DNA of 64,000 bases from Alterinioella nitratireducens (GTDB taxonomy: Bacteria > Pseudomonadota > Alphaproteobacteria > Rhodobacterales > Rhodobacteraceae). The notes beneath the pieces were generated by a model that did not search any database, had not been told where the DNA came from, and was given only the letters and a program-made list of their open reading frames with translations. A program made the translations under genes and the position numbers. The DNA is taken from NCBI RefSeq assembly GCF_013155465.1, contig NZ_JABJVX010000007.1, positions 170,576 to 234,575 of the forward strand, in the 5' to 3' direction. The number at the start of each line of letters is the position of its first letter. The stretch's first letter is position 1. Of this stretch, positions 53,191 to 61,150 are shown in pieces.

Positions 53191-54343
53191 TCGGGGCCTC
53201 CTCCTGCCAATAGCTGTAATTGTTGCGCAAATGCTCCAGCAGGAGCTTCACCGTCTGCTTTTCCTGCGGCGACGGCTCGGCAATGGCCTCGTTAGAGAGC
53301 GTACTATGGCTCGTAAACTGAATGATGCGGTTCAGGTAAAGTTGCTGGTCGCCCGGAAGCAACTCTGACCATCGCGGATAGCCCAGAAAGTTCGATGTCT
53401 TTTCATAGAGATTGCGCAGCAGTGTGAAATGGAAGCGCTCGATCTTGTCCGCCGCGATTGCCTCCTCCAGCGTCCGCTTGAGGTAAAGGTGATAAGAAAA
53501 GCTCTGGTTGGAATCGCCATTCTTCGCGTCTAGCTCAAAGGTTCCATCGTCCAGTCTTTTCAGAATGTAGCAGGTTCTTTTCCCCAACTCATTGAACAGC
53601 ACGTTAAAGAACAGCGGGCTGTGGGTCGTGATGATGAACTTCAGGCCGTTCACGCTTTCACTTCTCTTGATGAGGTCGGCGACATCGACGGCAAGCTGAA
53701 TGAGATGGTTCTCGTCGAGCGAGCTAACCGGGTCATCGATGAATATGTATTCGAGATCGTTGAACTGATCCGTCTCGCGCTCATCGACTTCCACGACATT
53801 ACGGGTGCTGATGACCTGATCCAACAGACAATAAAAAACGCTCCAGATGAAGTTGCTTTCTTCACCTTTCGATATCTTGAGACGTTCTGGGTTGGTCGCC
53901 GGATCTTGCCCCAGTGTGAAGATCACTTCGGAAAATGCCGGTACGGTAATCTCTTTGTCATCCTTGTCCCTCGTTTTGTATTCCTCATTGAAGCGGGGCG
54001 TAAGGTTCGGCTGGGTGTAACGCTGAAACACGGTGATCACATTGAGGTCGAGCCCAAGATCTTCGAAGGCGGACCTGGTGAACGCATTCGGCTGAATGCA
54101 GAGCTTCCGCTCGGTATCGCCGGTCAGATCATTGTCCCAGTAAAAGAGGTCTTCGGTGAAGGCGTTATAGTAGAGCACCTTAGGGCGATAATCGTCGTCC
54201 CGTTCCTCGGTCTTCGGATCGATTAGCTCTCTGAATGCGCGGGACAGTCGCGTCTTGCCGGAGGCGTTGAACGCATAGATCAGCTGCACCTTCTTGTCGG
54301 CGTCCCTCAAGGTCTCGGCGATCTCGGTCAGCGTCTGTCCCAT
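53183..54343 (-). CDS. prrC: anticodon nuclease PrrC
   Basis: PrrC is an ATP/GTP-controlled tRNA-Lys anticodon nuclease, held silent by the type IC restriction complex and released when a phage inhibitor disarms that complex. The 386-residue protein matches E. coli PrrC (396 residues) throughout. It has [13 protein letters not shown] (Walker A, Lys30), [18 protein letters not shown], the ABC signature region [13 protein letters not shown], Walker [16 protein letters not shown] and [14 protein letters not shown]. The catalytic triad Arg310, Glu314 and His346 has the same spacing as Arg320, Glu324 and His356. Asp277 corresponds to Asp287, involved in tRNA recognition. It lies between hsdS and hsdR, as in the E. 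coli prr locus. Confidence 0.93.
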   Translation of the reverse strand: MGQTLTEIAETLRDADKKVQLIYAFNASGKTRLSRAFRELIDPKTEERDDDYRPKVLYYNAFTEDLFYWDNDLTGDTERKLCIQPNAFTRSAFEDLGLDLNVITVFQRYTQPNLTPRFNEEYKTRDKDDKEITVPAFSEVIFTLGQDPATNPERLKISKGEESNFIWSVFYCLLDQVISTRNVVEVDERETDQFNDLEYIFIDDPVSSLDENHLIQLAVDVADLIKRSESVNGLKFIITTHSPLFFNVLFNELGKRTCYILKRLDDGTFELDAKNGDSNQSFSYHLYLKRTLEEAIAADKIERFHFTLLRNLYEKTSNFLGYPRWSELLPGDQQLYLNRIIQFTSHSTLSNEAIAEPSPQEKQTVKLLLEHLRNNYSYWQEEAPNA

Positions 54344-55594
54344 TTACGCCGCCTCTGCATCAGGTTTGGGAAAGTTCAGCAGCTGATCGCGGTAATAGGC
54401 ATATTGTTTCTCACGCAGCTCGATTTCGCGGGGCAGGCCTTCGCTGATTGAAGTCGCCAGCGTGTCGAACTTGTCGAGGATTTCGACAATGCGCGTCTGT
54501 TCCTCGAGAGACTTATCAGGGTCGTCTGGGAAAGGAACGGGCAGCCGCACGTTCTTGACGCCATCAATCAGGAGCCTTTTGATCTTACCGCTCGAAACGT
54601 ACTTCGCCTTCTGATCATGAAATGCATTTGTTTGCATCGCATATGCGATAAACTTCGGGTTCATGTTGTGGCGGAAAGCATAGCTATCATCGTGGATCGC
54701 GACTTTTTCTTCTCCGAGCCAGGCAACCGCTTTGCCGACGTCTTCGATTGTTTCGCTGACGCCCGCGATGACAACATCATTCGGCTCAGCATACCGCAAC
54801 GACGCTGCCATATCGCTTCTTACCTGTGAAAGCGTTTTGTGCGCGAAAACGCCGTAGTGGGTGTAGATTTCGCCATAGTGGATCGCGCCGATGCCTTCAT
54901 CCACATAATCGGCTTTCGTAAAGCGCTTCCCACGGATGAACTCACCAATCTCGTCCAAGGGTTTCCATTCTACATCCCCCCCTTCAAAGCTGAGAAGCCG
55001 GTCGCGGTAGTGGTTGTACTGTTTTTTGCGGGCGGTAAGCTCGGCGGTAAGCTCGGCGGTAAGCTCGGTGAAGCTGTCGAGTATCCGGACAATCTCCCCC
55101 TGTATCGCCAGCGACTTCTCCGGATCATCCGGGCACGGGATGGGGACAATATACTGTAGAATGTGCGGTTTGCTTCCACGAGGCATCTTTGCGCCCTTGG
55201 AGTGCTGAATATTGTACTCGAAGAAATCTTCGTCGGTCAGAACCTGAAAAAGATAGCGCGAGTTCAACACAGAGTCTGTTGGGTGGACCACCAGAACGTC
55301 CCCATTGGTTCCACCTCTCCGATCTGCGTGCCAGATTTTCCTGAGGTAGGGACGAATGTTACCGATTAGGACGTCGCCCTCCTTAAATTCTGTAAGATTG
55401 CCGGACGTAGGAACGTAGTTTGAATCTACCCTCCCAGCCCGGTTTTGAAGAAGGTTGTCCACTCCGACATAGTTTGACTCATTGAGCTGATCGGAACCGA
55501 TGCGGGTCGTTGAATACCGAGCAATATCCCCCAACGGCACCCACGCCACCACAGCTCCATCCAGCAGCTTCTCCAGAAAACCCGCAGCACTCAT
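54344..55594 (-). CDS. hsdS: type I restriction-modification specificity subunit HsdS
   Basis: HsdS gives target recognition to the complex. The 416-residue protein has two target-recognition domains (about residues 15-170 and 205-370). A central conserved helix region (about 160-200) carries the spacer [17 protein letters not shown], and a second conserved region near the C-terminus has [19 protein letters not shown] and [15 protein letters not shown]. Tandem TAEL units of this kind in type IC HsdS set the distance between the two half-sites. The stop (54344-54346) abuts the prrC ATG, and the start overlaps the hsdM stop by 4 bases. Confidence 0.95.
   Translation of the reverse strand: MSAAGFLEKLLDGAVVAWVPLGDIARYSTTRIGSDQLNESNYVGVDNLLQNRAGRVDSNYVPTSGNLTEFKEGDVLIGNIRPYLRKIWHADRRGGTNGDVLVVHPTDSVLNSRYLFQVLTDEDFFEYNIQHSKGAKMPRGSKPHILQYIVPIPCPDDPEKSLAIQGEIVRILDSFTELTAELTAELTARKKQYNHYRDRLLSFEGGDVEWKPLDEIGEFIRGKRFTKADYVDEGIGAIHYGEIYTHYGVFAHKTLSQVRSDMAASLRYAEPNDVVIAGVSETIEDVGKAVAWLGEEKVAIHDDSYAFRHNMNPKFIAYAMQTNAFHDQKAKYVSSGKIKRLLIDGVKNVRLPVPFPDDPDKSLEEQTRIVEILDKFDTLATSISEGLPREIELREKQYAYYRDQLLNFPKPDAEAA
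55031..55066 (-). repeat. three 12-bp repeats encoding the TAEL spacer of hsdS
   Basis: The unit GGCGGTAAGCTC (plus strand) is repeated exactly three times at 55031-55042, 55043-55054 and 55055-55066. It encodes Glu-Leu-Thr-Ala units in HsdS. In-frame gain or loss of one unit would add or remove four residues. In EcoR124I/EcoR124II this exact change alters the spacer length of the recognition site. Confidence 0.95.
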
Positions 55595-57138
55595 GCGTCA
55601 ATCTCCGCAATGATCGCGTCGATGTCGGTGCGCAGGCGATCGATCTTCTCAACCGTGGTTCGGATCTCGGCATTCAGCTCGTCGATGTTGACAACCACGC
55701 GCGTGTCGAGCGGCTCGACGTAGGAACTGACCGAGAGGTTGTAGCCCCGCTCCACGACGGTCTCATAGGGCACCGAAGCCGCGACATGGTCGACGTCCTT
55801 CTTGCGATCAAAAATCTCCATCACCCGCCCGATATGAGCGTCCGTCATCAGATTGGTGTTGGTGGCCTTCTTGAAAAACTCCTCTCCCGTGGCGTCGATG
55901 AATTGGATGGCGGTGTCGGTCTTGTTCTTGGCGAGGACCAGGATCGTCACCGCGATGGTCGTTCCGTAGAAGAGGTTGGAGGCGAGCGCGATCACCGTCT
56001 CGACATAGTTGTTATCGACCAGATATTGCCGGATCTTCTTCTCCGCGCCGTCGCGATAGAAGATCCCCGGGAAGCATACGATCGCCGCGCGGCCCTTGGC
56101 TGACAGGTAACTCAGGGCATGGAGCACAAAGGCAAAATCTGCCTTTGATTTGGGTGCCAGCACTCCCGCCGGAGCAAAGCGGTCATCGTTGATCAGGGTC
56201 GGATCGTCCGAGCCGATCCACTTCACCGAATAGGGCGGGTTGGAAACGATGGCATCAAAGGGCTTGTCGTCCTGGAAATGCGGATGGGTGAGCGTATCGC
56301 CGCGCTGGATATTGAACTTGTCGTAATTGATGTTGTGCAGGAACATGTTCATGCGGGCGAGGTTGTAGGTCGTGTGGTTGATCTCCTGCCCGAAAAAGCC
56401 CTCTTCGATGATGTGTGCGTCGAAGTGCTTCTTGGCTTGCAGCAGCAGGGAGCCGGAGCCGCAGGCCGGGTCGTAAATCTTGTTGACCTTGTCCTGCCCA
56501 TGCATGGCGAGCTGCGCGATGAGCTTGGAGACATGTTGCGGGGTGAAAAATTCTCCGCCGGACTTGCCCGCATTGGCGGCGTAGTTCGAGATCAGAAATT
56601 CATAGGCATCGCCGAACAGATCAATCTGGCTGTTGTGGAAGTCTCCAAAATCCAGCTCCGCAACGCGCTTCAACACTTTTGCCAAGCGGCTATTCTTTTC
56701 CGTGACGGTGTTGCCTAGGCGCGTGCTGGTCGTGTCGAAGTCGGCGAACAGGCCCTTGATGTCCAGCTCAGAGGGGTAGCCATTGGCGGAGGATTCGATC
56801 GCCGCAAAAACCTGAGCGAGATCGGTGTTGAGGCTGTCATTGGTGTTAGCGTTCTTCGCGACATTGGCGAACAGCTGGCTGGGATAGATGAAATAGCCCT
56901 TGGTCTTGATGGCGTCGTCCTTGATGTCATCGGTGACGACATCGTCGGGAAGACCAGCGTAGTTGATGCTCTCGTCATCCGCCTCGATGTAAGCAGCGAA
57001 ATTCTCGCTGATAAAGCGGTAAAAGAGCGTGCCGAGGACATATTGCTTGAAGTCCCAGCCATCGACTGAGCCGCGCACATCGTTCGCGATGTCCCAGATT
57101 TTCCGTTGTAGCGCCGCACGTTGTTCCTGGCCGGTCAT
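55591..57138 (-). CDS. hsdM: type I restriction-modification methyltransferase subunit HsdM
   Basis: HsdM methylates adenine (N6) in the target site and is part of both the methylase and the restriction complex. The 515-residue protein has the SAM-binding motif DPACGSGS (223-230) and the catalytic NPPY motif (300-303), with the N-terminal HsdM_N helices ([19 protein letters not shown]). Its start overlaps the stop of the HTH gene by 4 bases, and its stop overlaps the hsdS start, so it is translationally coupled in a five-gene operon. Confidence 0.97.
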   Translation of the reverse strand: MTGQEQRAALQRKIWDIANDVRGSVDGWDFKQYVLGTLFYRFISENFAAYIEADDESINYAGLPDDVVTDDIKDDAIKTKGYFIYPSQLFANVAKNANTNDSLNTDLAQVFAAIESSANGYPSELDIKGLFADFDTTSTRLGNTVTEKNSRLAKVLKRVAELDFGDFHNSQIDLFGDAYEFLISNYAANAGKSGGEFFTPQHVSKLIAQLAMHGQDKVNKIYDPACGSGSLLLQAKKHFDAHIIEEGFFGQEINHTTYNLARMNMFLHNINYDKFNIQRGDTLTHPHFQDDKPFDAIVSNPPYSVKWIGSDDPTLINDDRFAPAGVLAPKSKADFAFVLHALSYLSAKGRAAIVCFPGIFYRDGAEKKIRQYLVDNNYVETVIALASNLFYGTTIAVTILVLAKNKTDTAIQFIDATGEEFFKKATNTNLMTDAHIGRVMEIFDRKKDVDHVAASVPYETVVERGYNLSVSSYVEPLDTRVVVNIDELNAEIRTTVEKIDRLRTDIDAIIAEIDA

Positions 57139-57326
57139 CTCTCTTTGTCCTTCTTCGGACTGGCTTCACGCTCGATCCAGTCCTCAATATCCACGCGCCG
57201 AAACCGCCAAGTGCCGCCAACCTTGAAGCCGGGCAGCTTGCTGTCGGCCGCAAGGCGGTAGGCGGTTTTCTTGTTGATCCTGAGATAGTCGGCGACTTCA
57301 TCAATGGTCATGATGTCAGCTGCCAT
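57135..57326 (-). CDS. excisionase-type helix-turn-helix protein heading the hsd operon
   Basis: The 63-residue protein is a MerR-like/excisionase-type winged helix: [37 protein letters not shown] followed by DIEDWIERE. It overlaps the hsdM start by 4 bases. It could regulate the operon, which matters because hsdM, prrC and hsdR must be balanced for safety, or be a relic of an integrase module. The ATG at 57326 is preferred; 57311 is a shorter option. Confidence 0.72.
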   Translation of the reverse strand: MAADIMTIDEVADYLRINKKTAYRLAADSKLPGFKVGGTWRFRRVDIEDWIEREASPKKDKER

Positions 57327-57670
57327 GCGAAGCACTTTCCGAAATTCATCCGTTTTGAGATTTCTATGGAAATTTGCGGATTCCTACAAGGCGGGAATTC
57401 CAAGCGATTCCAGAGTTCTGATGAGATCGGGCTGGCTTTGGGCGCGTCGCTCCTTGTAGTCGGTTTGTGTCGCTGTCTTCGATGTCCGGGCAACTGAGCC
57501 GTGTCACCCTCCAAGCCCTCTAGCTCTGCCCTCGGTCCAGTCCATGCTAGCTGTGCGCGGTTTGACGCTTATCTCCGCACCGCGATTCCGCTCCAACTAG
57601 GGTCCACATTGGACACCCGGCGCGTATGCGCAGCAACTCGAAGAATGCCCAGCGTTCCAGAAACTCTTTG
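57327..57670. other. gap upstream of the hsd operon
   Basis: These 344 bases lie between the operon-leading HTH gene and the 3' end of the gene at 57671, both on the minus strand. The stretch is AT-richer near 57340-57420, where the hsd promoter should lie. Small inverted pairs such as GGTCCA/TGGACC near 57600-57620 exist, but no strong promoter pair or terminator was identified by eye. Confidence 0.5.
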
Positions 57671-58090
57671 TCATCGCTGTGAAAGTCCGCACTCCAGCGC
57701 TTCGCGTCCATTGAATTTGGAAACCTGCGCCGTCCACTCGCCGGGAAAGTGCTGCGTTGCGGTCTTCAGGGTCAGGTCTGCGAACTGCGTCCCATCGAGA
57801 ACCGCCGTGACGATTTCGGGAGCCAGCAGTGTGAGCCGCAGGATCCGGGTCAGGAACGAAGGGGTCATGCCTTCCCGCTCCGCAAGCTCTCTGATCGTGG
57901 CGAACTCCCCCGACTCCAGCATCTGCTTCCACCGGAACGCGCGCGCCAGCGCCTTGACGAGGGTGCTGTCTGTCCGGCGCGACTGTATCGCGCCATCCGG
58001 CAATTGCATCTCCTTCCGCCCGCCGCGCTTCACGATGCGGAACGGGACGTGGAGCGTCACCGTCTCTGGGATCGGCGTCGCGCGGGTCAT
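57671..58090 (-). CDS. recombinase-associated helix-turn-helix protein
   Basis: The 139-residue protein has a ParB/sigma-like helix-turn-helix (IRELAEREGMTPSFLTRILR) after a basic N-terminus (FRIVKRGGRKEMQLPDGAIQ). It follows the recombinase gene with a 4-base overlap (ATGA), an arrangement common in serine-recombinase modules of alphaproteobacterial prophages and islands. It may be a DNA-binding partner that directs the recombinase; that is inference from the context. Confidence 0.7.
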   Translation of the reverse strand: MTRATPIPETVTLHVPFRIVKRGGRKEMQLPDGAIQSRRTDSTLVKALARAFRWKQMLESGEFATIRELAEREGMTPSFLTRILRLTLLAPEIVTAVLDGTQFADLTLKTATQHFPGEWTAQVSKFNGREALECGLSQR

Positions 58091-59412
58091 GCGGCTTCCC
58101 CGATACCGCCGGCCAGCAGCTCGCGCGCGAGGCCGCCAAGGCCATCGATACGGAGCCTAACGGTGAGGCCGTTCGCGCCGATCTCAACGCGCTCGACCAG
58201 CAGCTCCACGATACGCGCCTGCTCGGCGGGGAAGAGCTCGTCCCACAGCGGATCAAGCTGCTGCAGGGCCGCGCCGGCGTCGGCCTCGGTGATGTCGTCG
58301 GCGTGGCTACGCGCCGCCTTCCACGTCCCCGCCACGATCTCGGGCTGGCGGAATACGGCGCGGAGCTGGTCGATCACGGCCGCCTCGATCTCGCCCGCGG
58401 GCACGCGGCCAACCGGGCACGACCCGGCGCCGTGCTTCAGCACGGCCTGACTGACATAATAGCGGTATAATCTCCCGCCCTTGCGGGTGTGCGTCGGCGA
58501 AAAAGCCGCGCCATCGGGACCGAAGAGAAGCCCCTTCAACAGCGCGGGCGTGTCAGCCCGCGTCCGCGCGGCGCGCTTGCGGGGGCTCTCCTGCAGGATG
58601 GCGTGGACGCGGTCCCACGTCTCGCGATCGATGATGGCGTCATGCTCGCCGGGGTAGCTTTCGCCCTTGTGGACCGCCTCGCCGATATAGGCGCGGTTGT
58701 TCAGCATCCGGTAGAGGTATTTCTTGTCGATCCGGTTGCCGCGGGGCGTGCGGATGCCGCGCTTCGCGATCTCTCGCGCCAGTTCCGTGCAGGAGCCGAT
58801 CTCAAGGAAGCGGGCGAAGATCCAGCGCACATGCGCGGCGCTCTCATCGTCGACCACTAGTTTGCGGTTCTCGACCCGGTAGCCGAAGGGCGGCACCCCG
58901 CCCATCCACATGCCCTTCTTCCGGCTGGCGGCGACCTTGTCGCGGATGCGCTCGGCCGTGACCTCGCGCTCGAACTGGGCGAAGGAAAGCAGGATGTTCA
59001 GCGTCAGCCGCCCCATGGACGTGGTAGTGTTGAACGACTGCGTCACCGAGACGAAGGTCACACCGTTGCGGTCGAACACCTCGACCAGCTTGGCGAAATC
59101 TGCAAGCGAGCGGCTGAGCCGGTCGATCTTGTAGACCACCACCACATCGACCAGCCCGTCCTCGATGTCTGCCATCAACCGTTTCAGGCCCGGGCGTTCC
59201 AGCGTGCCGCCCGAGATGCCGCCGTCGTCATACTGATCGCGGACCAGCACCCAGCCCTCGGATCGCTGGCTGGCGATGTACGCCTCACAGGCTTCGCGTT
59301 GGGCGTGCAGGCTGTTGAATTCCTGCTCCAGCCCTTCCTCGGAAGATTTCCGGGTGTAGACGGCGCACCGCAGCTTGCGGACGACCTTCGATTTTTCCGG
59401 CGGCTTCGTCAT
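58087..59412 (-). CDS. large serine recombinase
   Basis: The 441-residue protein is a serine recombinase of the resolvase/integrase family. The catalytic domain starts RCAVYTRKSSEEGLEQEFNSL with the nucleophile Ser in YTRKS, followed by ERPGLKRLMADIEDG, KIDRLSRSLADF and QFEREVTAERIRDKVAASRKKG. It has a recombinase domain (from about residue 195) and a zinc-ribbon-like region less clear than usual. The start at 59412 is fixed by a 4-base overlap with the DUF2924 gene. Serine recombinases of this kind integrate mobile elements at non-tRNA sites. Confidence 0.93.
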   Translation of the reverse strand: MTKPPEKSKVVRKLRCAVYTRKSSEEGLEQEFNSLHAQREACEAYIASQRSEGWVLVRDQYDDGGISGGTLERPGLKRLMADIEDGLVDVVVVYKIDRLSRSLADFAKLVEVFDRNGVTFVSVTQSFNTTTSMGRLTLNILLSFAQFEREVTAERIRDKVAASRKKGMWMGGVPPFGYRVENRKLVVDDESAAHVRWIFARFLEIGSCTELAREIAKRGIRTPRGNRIDKKYLYRMLNNRAYIGEAVHKGESYPGEHDAIIDRETWDRVHAILQESPRKRAARTRADTPALLKGLLFGPDGAAFSPTHTRKGGRLYRYYVSQAVLKHGAGSCPVGRVPAGEIEAAVIDQLRAVFRQPEIVAGTWKAARSHADDITEADAGAALQQLDPLWDELFPAEQARIVELLVERVEIGANGLTVRLRIDGLGGLARELLAGGIGEAA

Positions 59413-59864
59413 GTCCGCCCCCTGTGGTTCTTCAGCCCGAAGAAGGTCCACCCGTTCCATCGAGTGCCGGTGATGGCGCGGGCGATGGCGGACAGAGACT
59501 TGTAGGGTCGCCCCTGCCATTCGAAGCCATCGGCGGTGACGGTGACGATCTGCTCGACGCCCTGCCATTCGCGCAGCAGCCGCGTGCCGGTGATCGGGCG
59601 GTCGCGATCGGCGCGGATGCTACGCTTCTTGCTGTCGCCGCCATCCAGTTCCTCGCCCAGCCGCTCTAGGCGCCGGATCGTCTCCGGCTTCAGCCCGCCA
59701 TAGGCCAGTTCCTGGATGCGGTAGGCCAGACGGGACTCGAGGTAGCGGCGGTTGAACGGTGGCGGCTCGCTGTCGAACAGGTCGCGCCACTGTTGCTTAA
59801 GGCCGGGCGTCGGCGTGGTCTTGAGCGCGGCCAGGCGCGCGGGGATGGGATCGGGCTTGTTCAT
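59409..59864 (-). CDS. DUF2924 family protein
   Basis: The 151-residue protein matches DUF2924: LKQQWRDLFDSEPPPFNRRYLESRLAYRIQELAYGG at the start, then GTRLLREWQGVEQIVTVTADGFEW, GRPYKSLSAIARAITGTRWNGWTFFGL. The family always accompanies recombinase genes in phages and islands and has no defined role. It overlaps the recombinase by 4 bases and the small upstream gene by 4 bases. Confidence 0.9.
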   Translation of the reverse strand: MNKPDPIPARLAALKTTPTPGLKQQWRDLFDSEPPPFNRRYLESRLAYRIQELAYGGLKPETIRRLERLGEELDGGDSKKRSIRADRDRPITGTRLLREWQGVEQIVTVTADGFEWQGRPYKSLSAIARAITGTRWNGWTFFGLKNHRGRT

Positions 59865-60064
59865 GCATTTCTCCGGTGAGTTGGAGTTGCATGACGCCAT
59901 TGGTCGGGCGGATAGTGTAGGCAACGTTCTCCAGTATCGTCAGATACTTCGCGCCCTTCCCGCCCGAGCAGCCGAACCAGCCCGAGTGTGAGCAGGCCGC
60001 ACAACTCGGCTCGACGCTCGGCGGCGGTCAACTGGGTGGGTGGCAGTGGGTTGGGGCGTTTCAT
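59861..60064 (-). CDS. small recombinase-module protein
   Basis: The 67-residue protein (MKRPNPLPPTQLTAAERRAELCGLLTLGLVRLLGR, then CLHYPPDQWRHATPTHRRNA) is of a type repeatedly found just before DUF2924 and recombinase genes. The TAAERRAEL start and the LDFAPHQSGH-like ending are the recognisable parts. Its function is unknown. It is the first gene of this four-gene module and overlaps the DUF2924 start by 4 bases. Confidence 0.7.
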   Translation of the reverse strand: MKRPNPLPPTQLTAAERRAELCGLLTLGLVRLLGREGREVSDDTGERCLHYPPDQWRHATPTHRRNA

Positions 60065-60361
60065 CCAGTTTTCCGGCAGAGAAAGTTAGATCAGTCAGAC
60101 GGTATGGGTTCGACCAATAAAAACAAGTTATTTCAACAACTTGACGTGATTCCGCGTAGGACTTCGAAGTCTTTCATATTTTCAAGGCAGCTCGCGTTCC
60201 TCTTTCGCGAGCATTTCCAAGCATTAACAATGCCTGAAAGGCGAATCACCGTCGGGATCGGCAGCAGCGTCGGAACTTCACGCCGTCCGCTTGCCGATCC
60301 CAAGACTTGATAAGACCGCAAAGGCGAGCGTCGAGCAGCGACATATTTGAAAGCTAATTTA
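60065..60361. other. divergent gap between recombinase module and QueC-like operon
   Basis: These 297 bases are more AT-rich than the flanks. They contain a perfect 7-bp hairpin (GCTCGCG/CGCGAGC, 60190-60212) and a smaller one (GCATT/AATGC, 60221-60233). Promoters for the recombinase module (minus) and the QueC-like operon (plus) should lie here, but no clear -35/-10 pair was identified. Confidence 0.5.
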
Positions 60362-61150
60362 ATGGGGCATCAGCGTCTTGGAAAACTACCGGCCTACCGC
60401 CTGTTGCCCGAAATCATTCGCTTTTTGGTAGATGGCGGAACTCCAACCGAGTCGATTGTCGAACAAATCACCGAATTTGGCCGCGACGCACTGAAGTTCG
60501 CATTAAAGGACGACGTTTTCATCGAAGCTCTTTGGCTGCTAATCCGGCTTCCGCAAGCAATGTCCGCATCGGATCCGAATTCCGCTTTGGCAAGAATCGG
60601 CATCGACAGCACCGAACTTACGTCGGTCTCCAGCGCCCTCTTTCAATACGACCGCGCCGTTGAGCGCACGCAGCGGCGTATTCATGATGGCAACACTGAC
60701 CTTGGAGAAATCGCCCGTCGCGCCGGGCTCTCAACGTTGGCGGAAGGGATGCAGTCGAATCTTCCGTCTCTCTGGAGCCCCAGCTCAGACGACGTGCGGT
60801 CTTCCCTTGCCGGGTTGAAGGGCACCGAGAAGTTCGCCTCCATGGCGCAGAATTTCTACGCGAATTTTATCGAGCGCGTGATCCATTACTATGTGGATCG
60901 AAACCTCCACAACATGATCGGCCCTGGTCGTATCGCGCGATCGGTCCATGACCTCGAGAATTTCAACGGTGCGATCCGACGGCATTGCAATGAATCGGCG
61001 CTTATCATGCGCGCCTTCGCGCGGGACTGGCTAGGAAAGAACCATTATCGGGATGGCAAGGAAATATCGCGCGCAGACACGCGGGCATTTTCTTCCCATG
61101 CAGTCGAGAAAATCAGGACCGAGCTCGCAATACGGAAAGGGACGTCGTGA
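60362..61150 (+). CDS. helical protein of unknown family, partner of QueC-like protein
   Basis: The 262-residue protein is not recognised. It is mostly helical, with Leu/Arg-rich stretches (KLPAYRLLPEIIRFLVDGG, IEALWLLIRLPQAM, FIERVIHYYVDRNLHNMIG) and a basic C-terminus, and no signal peptide, membrane helix, Walker motif or nuclease signature. Its last base pairs overlap the GTG start of the QueC-like gene, so the two are made together. A TTG at 60347 is an alternative start; ATG 60362 has only a weak ribosome-binding site. Its role is inferred from context: partner in a possible defence system. Confidence 0.6.
   Translation: MGHQRLGKLPAYRLLPEIIRFLVDGGTPTESIVEQITEFGRDALKFALKDDVFIEALWLLIRLPQAMSASDPNSALARIGIDSTELTSVSSALFQYDRAVERTQRRIHDGNTDLGEIARRAGLSTLAEGMQSNLPSLWSPSSDDVRSSLAGLKGTEKFASMAQNFYANFIERVIHYYVDRNLHNMIGPGRIARSVHDLENFNGAIRRHCNESALIMRAFARDWLGKNHYRDGKEISRADTRAFSSHAVEKIRTELAIRKGTS

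Noticed and set aside
55031..55066. CRISPR-like or phage repeat
   Set aside because: The 12-bp units are contiguous, in frame and code for the HsdS TAEL spacer; there are no spacers between them.
57501..58160. Plus-strand frame over the recombinase-associated HTH gene
   Set aside because: It is antisense to a gene in a recurring module with 4-base overlaps; it has no motif of its own.
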